Source: Shewanella xiamenensis (GTDB taxonomy: Bacteria > Pseudomonadota > Gammaproteobacteria > Enterobacterales > Shewanellaceae). Taken from it: 64,000 nt of DNA. The stretch spans positions 124,001 to 188,000 of the forward strand of contig NZ_BMOP01000006.1 in the NCBI RefSeq assembly GCF_014647135.1. The letters are read 5' to 3'. The notes beneath the pieces were generated by a model. The model did not search any database, was not told where the DNA came from, and saw only the letters and a program-made list of their open reading frames with translations. Within the stretch, counting starts at the first letter, position 1; each line of letters begins with the position of its first letter. Both the position numbers and the translations under genes were made by a program. This document shows, piece by piece, positions 28,772 to 39,948 of the stretch.

Positions 28772-30865
28772 ATGAAATTTAAACTCAATTTGATCACTCT
28801 AGCGTTATTAGCCAACACTGGCTTTGCCGTAGCCGCTGATGGTTATGGTCTTGCTAATGCCAATACTGATAAAGTGAAATTATCCGCATGGAGCTGCAAA
28901 GGTTGCGTGGTTGAAACAGGCACATCTGGCACTGTGGGTGTCGGTGTCGGTTATAACAGCGAAGAGGATATTCGCTCAGCCAATGCCTTTGGAACATCCA
29001 ATGAAGTCGCGGGCAAATTTGATGCCGATTTAAGCTTTAAAGGTGAAAAAGGTTACCGTGCCAGTGTTGAAGCTTATCAACTCGGTATGGATGGCGGTCG
29101 TTTAGATGTGAATGCGGGCAAACAAGGCCAGTACAACGTCAATGTAAACTATCGCCAAATTGCAACCTACGACAGCAATAGCGCCCTATCGCCCTACGCG
29201 GGTATTGGTGGCAATAACCTGACGTTACCCGATAACTGGGTAACTGCTGGTTCAAGCAGCCAAATGCCATTGTTGATGGATAGCCTCAATGCCCTTGAAT
29301 TATCACTTAAACGTGAACGCACGGGATTGGGATTTGAATATCAAGGCGAATCCCTGTGGAGCACCTATGTTAACTACATGCGTGAAGAAAAAACTGGCTT
29401 AAAACAAGCCTCTGGTAGCTTCTTCAACCAATCGATGATGTTAGCAGAGCCAGTGGATTACACTACTGACACCATTGAAGCGGGTGTCAAACTCAAGGGT
29501 GATCGTTGGTTCACAGCGCTCAGTTACAATGGGTCTATATTCAAAAACGAATACAACCAATTGGACTTTGATAGTGCATTCAATCCTACCTTTGGTGCCC
29601 AAACCCAAGGTACGTTGGCGCTTGATCCCGATAATCAGGCACACACAGTGTCATTGATGGGACAGTACAACGATGGCAGTAACGCCCTATCGGGTCGTAT
29701 TCTTACTGGACAAATGAGCCAAGATCAGGCGTTAGTAACGGATAACTATCGTTATTCCAGCCAGCTAACAAGTGATGCGGTTGATGCAAAAGTCGATCTA
29801 TTGGGCATGAACCTTAAAGTCGTCAGCAAAGTCAGCAAAGATCTTCGCTTGACAGGTAGTTACGATTATTACGACCGTGACAATAATACCCAAGTTGAAG
29901 AATGGACCCAGATCAGCATCAACAATGTCAACGGTAAGGTGGCTTATAACACGCCTTATGATAATCGTACGCAACGCTTTAAAGTCGCGGCAGATTATCG
30001 TATTACCCGCGATATTAAACTTGATGGTGGTTATGACTTCAAACGTGACCAACGTGATTATCAAGACCGTGAAACCACGGATGAAAATACCGTTTGGGCT
30101 CGTTTACGCGTCAATAGCTTCGATATGTGGGACATGTGGGTAAAAGGCAGTTACGGAAAACGTGACGGCTCACAATACCAAGCATCTGAATGGACTTCTT
30201 CTGAAACCAACAGCCTGTTACGTAAGTACAATCTGGCTGACCGTGACAGAACCCAAGTCGAAGCGCGCATCACCCATTCGCCGCTTGAAAGCCTGACCAT
30301 CGATGTTGGTGCCCGTTACGCGTTGGATGATTATACCGATACTGTGATTGGCTTAACTGAGTCAAAAGACACCAGTTATGATGCCAATATCAGCTATATG
30401 ATCACCGCTGACTTACTGGCAACCGCCTTCTACAACTACCAAATCATTGAGTCTGAACAGGCGGGTAGCAACAATTACAGCACCCCAACATGGACTGGCT
30501 TTATTGAAGACAAAGTAGATGTGGTCGGTGCAGGTATTAGCTACAACAATCTGCTAGAGAACAAGTTACGCCTCGGACTGGACTACACCTATTCCAACTC
30601 CGACAGTAACACTCAAGTCAGACAAGGTATCACTGGCGACTATGGCGATTATTTTGCCAAAGTACATAACATTAACTTATATGCTCAATATCAAGCCACC
30701 GAAAAACTCGCGCTGCGCTTCGATTACAAAGTTGAGAACTATAAGGACAATGACGCCGCAAATGATATCGCTGTTGATGGCATTTGGAACGTCGTAGGTT
30801 TTGGTACTAACAACCATGACTACACCGCACAAATGCTAATGCTGAGCATGAGCTACAAGCTCTAA
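28772..30865 (+). CDS. mtrB: Outer-membrane beta-barrel protein MtrB
   Basis: Porin-like sheath of the MtrCAB complex. It has 697 residues, the MR-1 length. A signal peptide (cleavage near AVA-ADGY) is followed by the CXXC pair C42-C45 (SCKGC), known to matter for MR-1 MtrB function. The remainder is amphipathic strand repeats with Tyr/Asp-rich loops, ending LMLSMSYKL. GGAGA lies ahead of the ATG. It ends the mtrCAB unit at a strong terminator. Confidence 0.97.
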   Translation: MKFKLNLITLALLANTGFAVAADGYGLANANTDKVKLSAWSCKGCVVETGTSGTVGVGVGYNSEEDIRSANAFGTSNEVAGKFDADLSFKGEKGYRASVEAYQLGMDGGRLDVNAGKQGQYNVNVNYRQIATYDSNSALSPYAGIGGNNLTLPDNWVTAGSSSQMPLLMDSLNALELSLKRERTGLGFEYQGESLWSTYVNYMREEKTGLKQASGSFFNQSMMLAEPVDYTTDTIEAGVKLKGDRWFTALSYNGSIFKNEYNQLDFDSAFNPTFGAQTQGTLALDPDNQAHTVSLMGQYNDGSNALSGRILTGQMSQDQALVTDNYRYSSQLTSDAVDAKVDLLGMNLKVVSKVSKDLRLTGSYDYYDRDNNTQVEEWTQISINNVNGKVAYNTPYDNRTQRFKVAADYRITRDIKLDGGYDFKRDQRDYQDRETTDENTVWARLRVNSFDMWDMWVKGSYGKRDGSQYQASEWTSSETNSLLRKYNLADRDRTQVEARITHSPLESLTIDVGARYALDDYTDTVIGLTESKDTSYDANISYMITADLLATAFYNYQIIESEQAGSNNYSTPTWTGFIEDKVDVVGAGISYNNLLENKLRLGLDYTYSNSDSNTQVRQGITGDYGDYFAKVHNINLYAQYQATEKLALRFDYKVENYKDNDAANDIAVDGIWNVVGFGTNNHDYTAQMLMLSMSYKL

Positions 30866-30883
30866 TCTGCGTTATTGATGGTC

Positions 30884-30908
30884 AAAAGCCCGCTCTGCGG
30901 GCTTTTTT
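30884..30908 (+). terminator. Rho-independent terminator of mtrCAB
   Basis: AAAAGCCCGC TCT GCGGGCTTTT is followed by TT, 20 bases past the mtrB stop. It ends the electron-transfer locus. Confidence 0.85.
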
Positions 30909-31144
30909 ATGAGAGCGTGTTGACGTTTCGAGAGTAAATATTATTCGTTCTGGCAAGCTCGTGCTCGCGAAACTATGCAAAAACTCACCGCACTTTAGTT
31001 ACAACATCTCGCTATTCCAACCCACAAAATCTTGAATAAGATCAGAATCTGGGGCAAAACTCGCACTCAAAATAAGGTATTCCTTGAGTTTACAAGCACT
31101 TTAGCGGATGTTAATTCAGCCCGTTAATTTTCAGTGGATATCAG

Positions 31145-31759
31145 ATGTCGTCCTTCACTTGTTCTTTTTGGCGTTTATCGCCAGTACCCGCCTTGATAGG
31201 CTTAAGTTTGTTCTCTACCCCGGCCATGGCATTTGATGCCAGCGGTGGCACAACAAGCTTATTTATCATCGTCGGTCTGGGTGGATTTACCCTGATCAAT
31301 AGCTTAATGCAAGGGCTGTTCTTTTTTGCGGGTCAGTATCGTAATCCCATCTTTGCCAAACGCCACGTACTAACCGCACTGATAGTACCACTGCTCGCTT
31401 TTACCTTTACCCTTTATGAACACCGCACTTGGAGCGACTTTGCACTCAATCTTGGGATGATCATTGTAGGCGTTGGGCTGATTTTATTGCCGCTGCAGTT
31501 ACGCCAACTTCATCAGCCCAGCAATCAACATGCGGGCTGGCTACTGAGTCTTGGCGCCTTATTGATTCTCGGCATCAGTTATCTACTGCCGCCCTGCGCT
31601 CTATTTGCTATCATCTTGGCCCATATTGCTTTAGCCTCTCATGCCAAAACTCCCACTAAATCATTGGGTGCTAAGCCATTGAGTTATCTTGTATTAGCCG
31701 CCTCCTATGCACTCTTTGGTTATTGGCTCTATCATCTATTGAGCAAACTAGGGGCTTAA
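31145..31759 (+). CDS. Polytopic membrane protein of unknown function
   Basis: A 204-residue hydrophobic protein. An N-terminal signal-like segment (LIGLSLFSTPAMA) is followed by about five further membrane spans. No catalytic or transport motif is recognisable. The stop is two bases from the next gene's ATG, so the two are probably cotranscribed. It follows the mtrB terminator, so its link to electron transfer is positional only. Confidence 0.7.
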   Translation: MSSFTCSFWRLSPVPALIGLSLFSTPAMAFDASGGTTSLFIIVGLGGFTLINSLMQGLFFFAGQYRNPIFAKRHVLTALIVPLLAFTFTLYEHRTWSDFALNLGMIIVGVGLILLPLQLRQLHQPSNQHAGWLLSLGALLILGISYLLPPCALFAIILAHIALASHAKTPTKSLGAKPLSYLVLAASYALFGYWLYHLLSKLGA

Positions 31760-31761
31760 CG

Positions 31762-32487
31762 ATGACAACCGCCCCACACCCAAGTATCGAGCCCGCTTAC
31801 TCAACCGAACTCAATTTACTGCTCAAGCAAATTCGCGCCTGCCAACTTTGTCAGGCCGAGCTTCCCCTGCCAGCAAAACCTATCTTGCAAGCCAGTAGCC
31901 AAGCAAGGATCTTAATTGCGGGCCAGGCCCCCGGTGTAAAAACTTACCACAAGGGCATTCCCTTCGATGATGCCAGTGGCGAGCGTCTGCGCACTTGGCT
32001 TAATGTCAGCAGAGAACAATTCTATGATCCCGCCCTGTTCGCCATAGTACCGATGGGGTTTTGTTTTCCGGGAACCATTGAACGAAACGGTAAAAAGCAA
32101 GGTGATAAGCCGCCGCGCCCAGAGTGCGCCACGACTTGGCATGAAAAGTTATTAGCCTTGATGCCACAGGTAGAGTTAGTGCTCGTCCTTGGCCAATATG
32201 CAATTGATTACCATCTGCTACGTGCTAAGGCTCGTCTTAGTACAGCATGCAGGGAGTTAACCTCACCGGACTTAACGTTATCGACACCATTGTCGCCCCC
32301 AAAAGTCACAGTAACCCAAGCGATTGAGCAATGGTCCTTGTATTGGCCGCAATTGATGGTCATGCCCCACCCTAGCCCTCGAAACAACCTTTGGCTAAAG
32401 CAGCATCCCGAATTTGAACGCGAACGACTTCCCACGCTTCAAGAGAGGGTTGCTAGCCTACTGGCAAGCTCTCCAGAACCGAAATAA
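31762..32487 (+). CDS. Uracil-DNA glycosylase-like protein
   Basis: A 241-residue protein of the uracil-DNA glycosylase superfamily. It has an N-terminal CQLC, the IAGQAPGVKTY loop (equivalent of the UDG water-activating loop) and ALFAIVPMGFCFPG. The C-terminal VMPHPSPRNNLW is equivalent to the UDG His-Pro-Ser motif. This subgroup is common in Proteobacteria, and its true substrate is not settled. Only one clear Cys pair is seen, so an iron-sulfur cluster like that of family 4 UDGs is unproven. The start MTTAPHPSIE lies directly after the upstream stop. Confidence 0.8.
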   Translation: MTTAPHPSIEPAYSTELNLLLKQIRACQLCQAELPLPAKPILQASSQARILIAGQAPGVKTYHKGIPFDDASGERLRTWLNVSREQFYDPALFAIVPMGFCFPGTIERNGKKQGDKPPRPECATTWHEKLLALMPQVELVLVLGQYAIDYHLLRAKARLSTACRELTSPDLTLSTPLSPPKVTVTQAIEQWSLYWPQLMVMPHPSPRNNLWLKQHPEFERERLPTLQERVASLLASSPEPK

Positions 32488-32536
32488 AAAACCATCATCA
32501 ACAGGATAGCCTTGTGAGGGCAATATAAATCCAATT

Positions 32537-32558
32537 AAAAAGCCCCATTTAGGGGCTT
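32537..32558 (-). terminator. Terminator of the metalloprotease gene
   Basis: On the minus strand AAGCCCC TAAAT GGGGCTT is followed by TTTAATT. It lies 70 bases past the protease stop. The plus strand lacks a T-run. Confidence 0.65.
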
Positions 32559-32628
32559 AGAAAAAGGTCTTGAACGACCGACTTAATATCTACAACACAG
32601 CACTTTATGCATTGCGTTTAAAATAAGC

Positions 32629-34149
<1,521 letters not shown>

Positions 34150-34354
34150 TTAAGGGACAAACGACACTAAAGGGAATAAATACGGCCATCATTTTACCCA
34201 CCCAATTTGTTAAAATTACGTTAAAACCGATTGAGTTCAATAATCAGTATAGAAGATAAAAAAACACCTGCCCTTTTCTGTCGTTTGCCATTACCCTAAC
34301 TGCGTTGCTGTTTGCGTCAGTGGTTTATAAATAGATTGAAAAATAAGGTGAGTT

Positions 34355-35587
34355 ATGTACGTTTTGGATCAACACATCGCCAAAAAAATTGTGAGTCGCA
34401 CAATGAAAATCATTGGACACAATATCAATGTGATGAATGGTCAAGGCGTGATCTTAGGCTCAGGAGACCCTAAACGTATCGGTGCAACCCATGAGGGCGC
34501 TTTACTCGCGATTGCGCAAAATCGCAATGTGGAATTGAGCGAAGAAGTCGCCTCCGGTCTTCATGGCGTAAAACCAGGCATCAACTTACCTTTGCATTAC
34601 CAAGGGCAAATTATTGGTGTGATTGGCATTACTGGCGACCCGGCAGAACTAACCCACTACGGCGAGCTACTAAAAATGACCGCCGAGATGATTGTCGAGC
34701 AAGCCAATCAACAGGATAAATTGCAATGGGAAAACCGCCAGCGTGAAGAATTTATTCTGCAACTTATCAAGGCACAAACCGATGACGATGAGCAATTGCA
34801 TCGCTGGGCCAAGCAGCTCGATATTGATATCACGCTACCACGAGTGGCCGCCATTATTGAAGTGAGTGAAAAACAACCCTCTGCCATCCACAAAATGATA
34901 TCGCAGGTAAACACATCAACACATAACGAGCTAAGCGGTGGTGATGAGCGCAATCCCAGAGTCAGCGAAACCCTCAAGCAAGTATTGCATCTACTGCAAA
35001 ATCCCGACCGCGGCAACCTAATTGCTATGACCTCCATGTCACAGCTGGTGATCCTAAAACCCGCCTTTCTAGATGGAAAACAATGGGATCCCGAGCTTGA
35101 AAACCAACGTATTGATAAGTTATTGCAACGATTACCGGCGCAGATGGACTTAAATTTTAAAATTGCCTTGGGCCACTTTTTTCCCGTAAAAGGTGGGATT
35201 GCACGCTCCTATCAAACCGCGCAAGAAACGTTGAGCTTAGGTAAACAGCTCAACCCTGAAGGCACAAAATACCTATTTGAGGATTATTCCTTACAAGTGC
35301 TGCTCTCAGGACTCAAGCATGACTGGCGCGGCCAAGCGCTAGCAAGTCCCTATCAGCAACTAACGCAGGCCGATAAAAATGGCCAATTACGTAAAACTTT
35401 AGCCGCCTACATCACCCACTTTGGTGATGCGCAGCAATGCGCCAATGCCCTGTTTATCCACCGTAATACCTTAAGATATCGTCTAGATAAAATTCAGCAA
35501 TTAACCAAAACTGATATTCAATCCTTACACGGCTTATTAAGTCTGTATCTGGGACAACTGCTTGATACTTCTGCAAGCCCAAAGTAG
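34355..35587 (+). CDS. cdaR: CdaR-type transcriptional regulator (sugar diacid / glycerate)
   Basis: A 410-residue regulator. The N-terminal diacid-recognition domain (MYVLDQHIAKKIVSRTMKII..PGINLPLHYQGQIIGVIG) covers about 1-135. A GGDEF-like/CdaR middle domain follows, then a C-terminal PucR-type helix-turn-helix (ALFIHRNTLRYRLDKIQQLT, about 370-395). In E. coli CdaR (SdaR) activates sugar diacid genes in response to glycerate. Here a GntP-type permease and a glycerate kinase lie downstream, so it likely governs glycerate use. The palindrome at 36931-36958 is a candidate operator. Confidence 0.88.
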   Translation: MYVLDQHIAKKIVSRTMKIIGHNINVMNGQGVILGSGDPKRIGATHEGALLAIAQNRNVELSEEVASGLHGVKPGINLPLHYQGQIIGVIGITGDPAELTHYGELLKMTAEMIVEQANQQDKLQWENRQREEFILQLIKAQTDDDEQLHRWAKQLDIDITLPRVAAIIEVSEKQPSAIHKMISQVNTSTHNELSGGDERNPRVSETLKQVLHLLQNPDRGNLIAMTSMSQLVILKPAFLDGKQWDPELENQRIDKLLQRLPAQMDLNFKIALGHFFPVKGGIARSYQTAQETLSLGKQLNPEGTKYLFEDYSLQVLLSGLKHDWRGQALASPYQQLTQADKNGQLRKTLAAYITHFGDAQQCANALFIHRNTLRYRLDKIQQLTKTDIQSLHGLLSLYLGQLLDTSASPK

Positions 35588-35840
35588 CGGCCTCTGTTTA
35601 ACAAGACGCTCCTTTAGCCGCCGAATTCAACGACTGAGTATTTAACTCACGTGGCTTAAGCAATCAATGGATATCGCAATCATGTCTCAAACTAACCTCA
35701 TTTACTGCACTATTACTACACTATTGAGTAAGCAATACATTCGGTGAAAGATTTATACCGTATCTCCTGTCCTATATTTCTGGATAACTCTCTCGCGTCG
35801 ACATTTCGAACGCTCGTTACAGTCCATTGAAGGAATAACA

Positions 35841-36833
35841 ATGACCCTATTCAAACTGACTTTACTTGCCAAAGCCTGCATCATCACAGGCTTAGCACTA
35901 ACTTCACCCACATTAATCGCCGCTGAAAAAACCATTCCCGAACTGGTTGATGCCGTCAATGGCACGCCGGATGCGGCAAGTCGCGAAGCCGGCAAAAAAG
36001 TGAAACTGCGTAATCACACAAAAGGATTTTGCACCTCCGGCTATTTTGCGCCCAACCCAGAGTTACAAGATTCGCTAACGATTCCATTTTTTAATCAAAG
36101 CCAAATTAAGGTTACTGCTCGTTTTTCCCTTGGTGGCACCAATCCTCAAATATCCGACAAAACGCCTGGGCGCTTTATGTCACTCAAAATTGATGGCGAT
36201 AAAGAAAACCTGAACTTTGTCACCACCAATGTGCCAGTGTTCTTTGCTAGTAATCTGGATGATTTTTTTACCTTTCAGACCAAAGTGAAACAAGGCGCCG
36301 AAGGTAAACAATGGCTTATCGATAATAAGCCCGATGCCAAAGCTTTTTTCGAGTATGTAAAACAGCTGCCACCCAGCCCCAGTTTTGCCAATAGCCGCTA
36401 CTTTGGCGTAAACAGCTTTTTGTTTACCGACAAGCAAAATAACAGCGTTGCGGGTAAATGGATTTTTGAACCCGTCGCCGGCACAGCAGCCCTTTCTGCC
36501 AGCGAACTGGCTAATCTGGGTGATGATTTTTTAAAGGCAGAATTACTCCAGCGCATTAATACCCAGCCAGCACAATGGAACCTCTATATTCAACTGGCAG
36601 AATCGGGTGATGACATTAATAATCCAACGGTGATTTGGCCTGAGACTCGTAAGCGATTACTGGTCGGCCAAGTGGTGATTAACGGGGACCGCGATAGCGC
36701 TCCCCAAGTGCAACAGTGTGATAAAGGCATTTTTAACCCACTGTTATTACCTAAGGGCATTGCCCCCTCAGCCGATCCGATACTTAATGCCAGAACGGCG
36801 GCTTATGTTGAGTCTTTTATTCGTCGTCAATAA
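35841..36833 (+). CDS. Periplasmic catalase-family (SrpA-like) heme peroxidase
   Basis: A 330-residue minimal catalase-fold protein with a signal peptide (cleavage near LIAA-EK). The distal His59 is in LRNHTKGFC, RFSLGGTNP follows, and the proximal Tyr322 is in ARTAAYVESF near the C-terminus. It is shorter than classical catalases (about 480 residues) and lacks their C-terminal regions, as is usual for the SrpA-like group. These are generally peroxidases rather than true catalases. It lies between cdaR and the glycerate permease but has no obvious metabolic link to them. Confidence 0.85.
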   Translation: MTLFKLTLLAKACIITGLALTSPTLIAAEKTIPELVDAVNGTPDAASREAGKKVKLRNHTKGFCTSGYFAPNPELQDSLTIPFFNQSQIKVTARFSLGGTNPQISDKTPGRFMSLKIDGDKENLNFVTTNVPVFFASNLDDFFTFQTKVKQGAEGKQWLIDNKPDAKAFFEYVKQLPPSPSFANSRYFGVNSFLFTDKQNNSVAGKWIFEPVAGTAALSASELANLGDDFLKAELLQRINTQPAQWNLYIQLAESGDDINNPTVIWPETRKRLLVGQVVINGDRDSAPQVQQCDKGIFNPLLLPKGIAPSADPILNARTAAYVESFIRRQ

Positions 36834-36861
36834 CTCAAGATATTAAACGCTACACTTTTAA

Positions 36862-36888
36862 GGTTGGTAAACCGCAGGTTTACCAACC
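36862..36888 (+). terminator. Long hairpin downstream of the catalase-like gene
   Basis: GGTTGGTAAACC GCA GGTTTACCAACC is a perfect 12-bp stem 28 bases past the stop. A C-rich rather than T-rich sequence follows, so termination would be inefficient or Rho-assisted. Confidence 0.55.
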
Positions 36889-36930
36889 CCTCGCAACAAT
36901 ATTTCTGCTATTGCATTCGAAGTCACACGC

Positions 36931-36958
36931 ATTATTTTGTGCACACGCACAAAATAAT
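36931..36958. promoter_or_regulatory. 12-bp-arm palindrome ahead of the glycerate permease (candidate CdaR operator)
   Basis: ATTATTTTGTGC ACAC GCACAAAATAAT is a perfect inverted repeat about 175 bases upstream of the permease start. It is not followed by a T-tract and its AT-rich arms with GTGC/GCAC core look like a regulator site. Assignment to CdaR is by context only. Confidence 0.5.
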
Positions 36959-37134
36959 GGCCTGTTTATACCGTAATTCCGTCAGTTTAACCAAAGCTAT
37001 TCAATTCGCAGTATTCAATAATAGGCTGACCTTAAAGCAGCCTTTATTTGAACTTAGGATCAGATAACCGCCGCGCCCTACAAAAACAGCCAGAACCACT
37101 TAAGAACTTCAGCCAAGACTGAACGGGACAATCT

Positions 37135-38493
37135 ATGAACTTAGTGCTCATCCTCATCGGCGTGATTGCATTTATTGTTATCGCGACCTCAAAATTTAAG
37201 CTCCATCCGTTTTTAACCTTAATTCTAGCCGCCTTTATTGGCGCCTTCGCCTATGGTTTACCGAGTGGCGATATTGCAAAAACCATCACCACTGGCTTTG
37301 GTAATATCCTCGGCTATATCGGCCTTGTGATCGTGCTCGGGACCATTATCGGTATCATCCTCGAAAAGAGCGGCGCCGCCATCACCATGGCAGATGTGGT
37401 GATTAAAGTTTTGGGCAAACGCTTCCCAACACTCACTATGTCGATTATCGGCTACTTAGTGTCGATTCCGGTGTTTTGTGACTCAGGATTTGTGATCTTA
37501 AACTCGCTTAAACAATCCATGGCAAACCGCATGAAGGTCTCGAGCGTGTCCATGAGCGTGGCGTTAGCGACAGGTCTTTATGCGACTCACACCTTTGTAC
37601 CGCCCACACCTGGCCCTATCGCCGCAGCAGGTAACTTAGGTTTAGAGTCCAACTTGGGCCTAGTGATTGGTGTTGGTTTATTTGTTGCTGCCGTTGCCTC
37701 ACTTGCGGGCATGCTATGGGCGAACCGCTTTGCAGGGGTTGAACCTGATGGCGAAGGCGCGGAAGAACTCAAAGCTCAAGCCGCTGATTTTGAATCCTTA
37801 AAACAAAGCTACGGCACACTCCCTAGCCCATTAAAGGCATTTGCACCGATTTTTGTGCCTATTCTCTTAATTTGTTTAGGTTCTATCGCTAACTTCCCTT
37901 CTGCACCACTGGGCAAAGAAGGCCTATTCAGCCTATTAGTCTTCCTCGGTCAACCCGTTAACGCCCTGCTTATCGGTCTATTCCTGTCACTGCTATTACT
38001 GAAAAGCGATAACAAGATCGCCGAGTTTAGCGAGCGCATTAGCCAAGGCTTAGTCGCCGCAGCACCGATTATTTTGATCACTGGTGCCGGTGGTGCCTTC
38101 GGCGCCGTGTTAAAAGCCACACCTATTGGTGACTTTTTAGGCAGCTCATTATCAGCACTCGGCGTTGGGATTTTCATGCCCTTTATCGTCGCCGCAGCAT
38201 TAAAATCGGCTCAAGGTTCATCCACCGTTGCCTTAGTGGCAACCTCAGCCTTAGTCGCACCAATGCTGGGCGATATCGGTCTTGGCAGCGAAATGGGCCG
38301 CGTGTTAACCGTAATGGCAATTGGTGCCGGCGCCATGACAGTCTCCCACGCCAACGACAGTTTCTTCTGGGTGGTGACTCAATTTAGCCGCATGAGCGTT
38401 AAACAAGCCTATAAAGCCCAAACCATGGCGACCCTTATCCAAGGTGTAACCTCCATGCTGGCCGTGTATGTACTAAGCTTAGTGCTGCTCTAA
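37135..38493 (+). CDS. GntP-family permease, probably for glycerate
   Basis: A 452-residue inner-membrane carrier of the gluconate/GntP family with 12 or more hydrophobic segments. The SIPVFCDSGFVIL segment and THTFVPPTPGP are family signatures. GntP members import gluconate, glycerate or related hydroxy acids by proton symport. The adjacent glycerate kinase and CdaR make glycerate the likely substrate here. A 58-base spacer with a hairpin separates it from the kinase. Confidence 0.88.
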   Translation: MNLVLILIGVIAFIVIATSKFKLHPFLTLILAAFIGAFAYGLPSGDIAKTITTGFGNILGYIGLVIVLGTIIGIILEKSGAAITMADVVIKVLGKRFPTLTMSIIGYLVSIPVFCDSGFVILNSLKQSMANRMKVSSVSMSVALATGLYATHTFVPPTPGPIAAAGNLGLESNLGLVIGVGLFVAAVASLAGMLWANRFAGVEPDGEGAEELKAQAADFESLKQSYGTLPSPLKAFAPIFVPILLICLGSIANFPSAPLGKEGLFSLLVFLGQPVNALLIGLFLSLLLLKSDNKIAEFSERISQGLVAAAPIILITGAGGAFGAVLKATPIGDFLGSSLSALGVGIFMPFIVAAALKSAQGSSTVALVATSALVAPMLGDIGLGSEMGRVLTVMAIGAGAMTVSHANDSFFWVVTQFSRMSVKQAYKAQTMATLIQGVTSMLAVYVLSLVLL

Positions 38494-38511
38494 GCCGCTG
38501 TTATCTTGTCC

Positions 38512-38533
38512 TTGGGCGCAACCAAGCGCCCAA
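38512..38533 (+). repeat. Hairpin between permease and glycerate kinase
   Basis: TTGGGCGC AACCAA GCGCCCAA is an 8-bp stem in the 58-base intercistronic spacer, followed by AAAGC rather than T's. It may tune mRNA stability or relative expression in the operon. Confidence 0.45.
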
Positions 38534-38551
38534 AAAGCTGTAGGATTTTGA

Positions 38552-39697
38552 ATGAAGATAGTTATTGCCCCCGATTCCTTTAAAGAGAGCTTAAGCGCAC
38601 TCGATGTGGCTAACGCAATCGAACAAGGCTTAACACAAGTGATCCCAGACTGTGAGATTGTCAAAATCCCCGTCGCCGATGGCGGCGAAGGCACAGTGCA
38701 ATCTATGGTCGATGCCACTGGCGGCAGCATTGTCAATTTAGAGGTCATGGGGCCACTCGGCCATAAAGTCAAAGCCCATTACGGCATTTTAGGCCAGCAA
38801 GCCAAAGGCACGATTGCGGTGATTGAAATGGCCTCCGCCTCGGGTTTGCACCATGTACCAAGGGATCAGCGTAACCCGCTGATCACCACCAGTTATGGTA
38901 CGGGCGAGCTGATTTGTGATGCGCTCAATCGCGGGATAAAACACATTATTTTAGGCTTGGGCGGCAGCGCAACCAATGATGGCGGCGCAGGTATGGCCCA
39001 AGCGCTGGATATTTTACTGCTGGATAAACAAGGTAAAACCTTAAGTGCGGGCGGCGCGGCACTGTCTCAGCTTGCCAATATCGATATGAGCAACGCCCAT
39101 CCGCTACTGAAAGAATGTACCTTTGAAGTGGCCTGCGATGTCGATAATCCGCTGTGCGGTGAGCGTGGCGCTTCGGCCATCTTTGGCCCGCAAAAAGGCG
39201 CAACACCCGAGATGGTGAGCACCTTAGACTCAGCCCTGAGTCACTATGCCGATGTGATAGCCCAAAGTGGTGTAACCGATCACCGCAATCAAGCTGGCGC
39301 GGGCGCAGCGGGCGGTATGGGCCTTGGCGTGATGGCCTTTTTAGGCGCTGAGCTTAAACCCGGTGTCGAGATTGTGATGCAAACGGTAGGACTGGCTGAC
39401 AAAATTCGCGGCGCAGATCTTGTCATTACGGGTGAAGGCCGAATCGATGGCCAGACCATATTTGGCAAAACCCCGATGGGTGTATTAAAGCAAGCGCAGC
39501 TGCAAAATATTCCGACTATCGGCATTGCGGGTTGCCTTGGCGACAATGCTAATGCGGTGCTCGAGCAAGGTATGGCGGCGATTTTCCCCATCATTCCACA
39601 TTTAAGTCCGCTGGACGATGTGCTAGCTAACGCCAAAACCAATCTAATCAATACCGCCCGTAATATTGGCGCCGTCTTGATGCTGGGCAAGCGTTAA
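38552..39697 (+). CDS. glxK: Glycerate kinase (GlxK/GarK family)
   Basis: Phosphorylates D-glycerate with ATP to phosphoglycerate, feeding lower glycolysis. It has 381 residues and begins MKIVIAPDSFKESLSA. The signatures DGGEGT, GLGGSATNDGGAGM and GAAGGMGLG are typical of type 1 glycerate kinases. AGGA lies 6 bases ahead of the ATG. It is the last gene of the glycerate module and is followed by a terminator. Whether it makes 2- or 3-phosphoglycerate cannot be read from sequence. Confidence 0.93.
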   Translation: MKIVIAPDSFKESLSALDVANAIEQGLTQVIPDCEIVKIPVADGGEGTVQSMVDATGGSIVNLEVMGPLGHKVKAHYGILGQQAKGTIAVIEMASASGLHHVPRDQRNPLITTSYGTGELICDALNRGIKHIILGLGGSATNDGGAGMAQALDILLLDKQGKTLSAGGAALSQLANIDMSNAHPLLKECTFEVACDVDNPLCGERGASAIFGPQKGATPEMVSTLDSALSHYADVIAQSGVTDHRNQAGAGAAGGMGLGVMAFLGAELKPGVEIVMQTVGLADKIRGADLVITGEGRIDGQTIFGKTPMGVLKQAQLQNIPTIGIAGCLGDNANAVLEQGMAAIFPIIPHLSPLDDVLANAKTNLINTARNIGAVLMLGKR

Positions 39698-39744
39698 CTT
39701 TACCTTAGCGTACAGACAGTGTTTAGATAACCAACAACACACCC

Positions 39745-39772
39745 AAGGCGCTATTTATAGCGCCTTTGTTTA
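39745..39772 (+). terminator. Terminator of the glycerate operon
   Basis: AAGGCGCTAT TT ATAGCGCCTT is a 10-bp stem followed by TGTTTATT, about 50 bases past the kinase stop. Confidence 0.75.
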
Positions 39773-39948
39773 TTCTATAACCCAAGCACAGACTTAGGCG
39801 GTGTTTTAGTGCTTGATGCCTAAAAGGCCTTGCAGTAAAGTGAGCTCCCTTTTTGGTAATCCGTAAACGGGTTTAAGCGCCATGTATTTGGTTATACTCT
39901 TAATCACCTTTGCGGTTTCACTATAAGAATTAATAGACGGCAAGCCCC

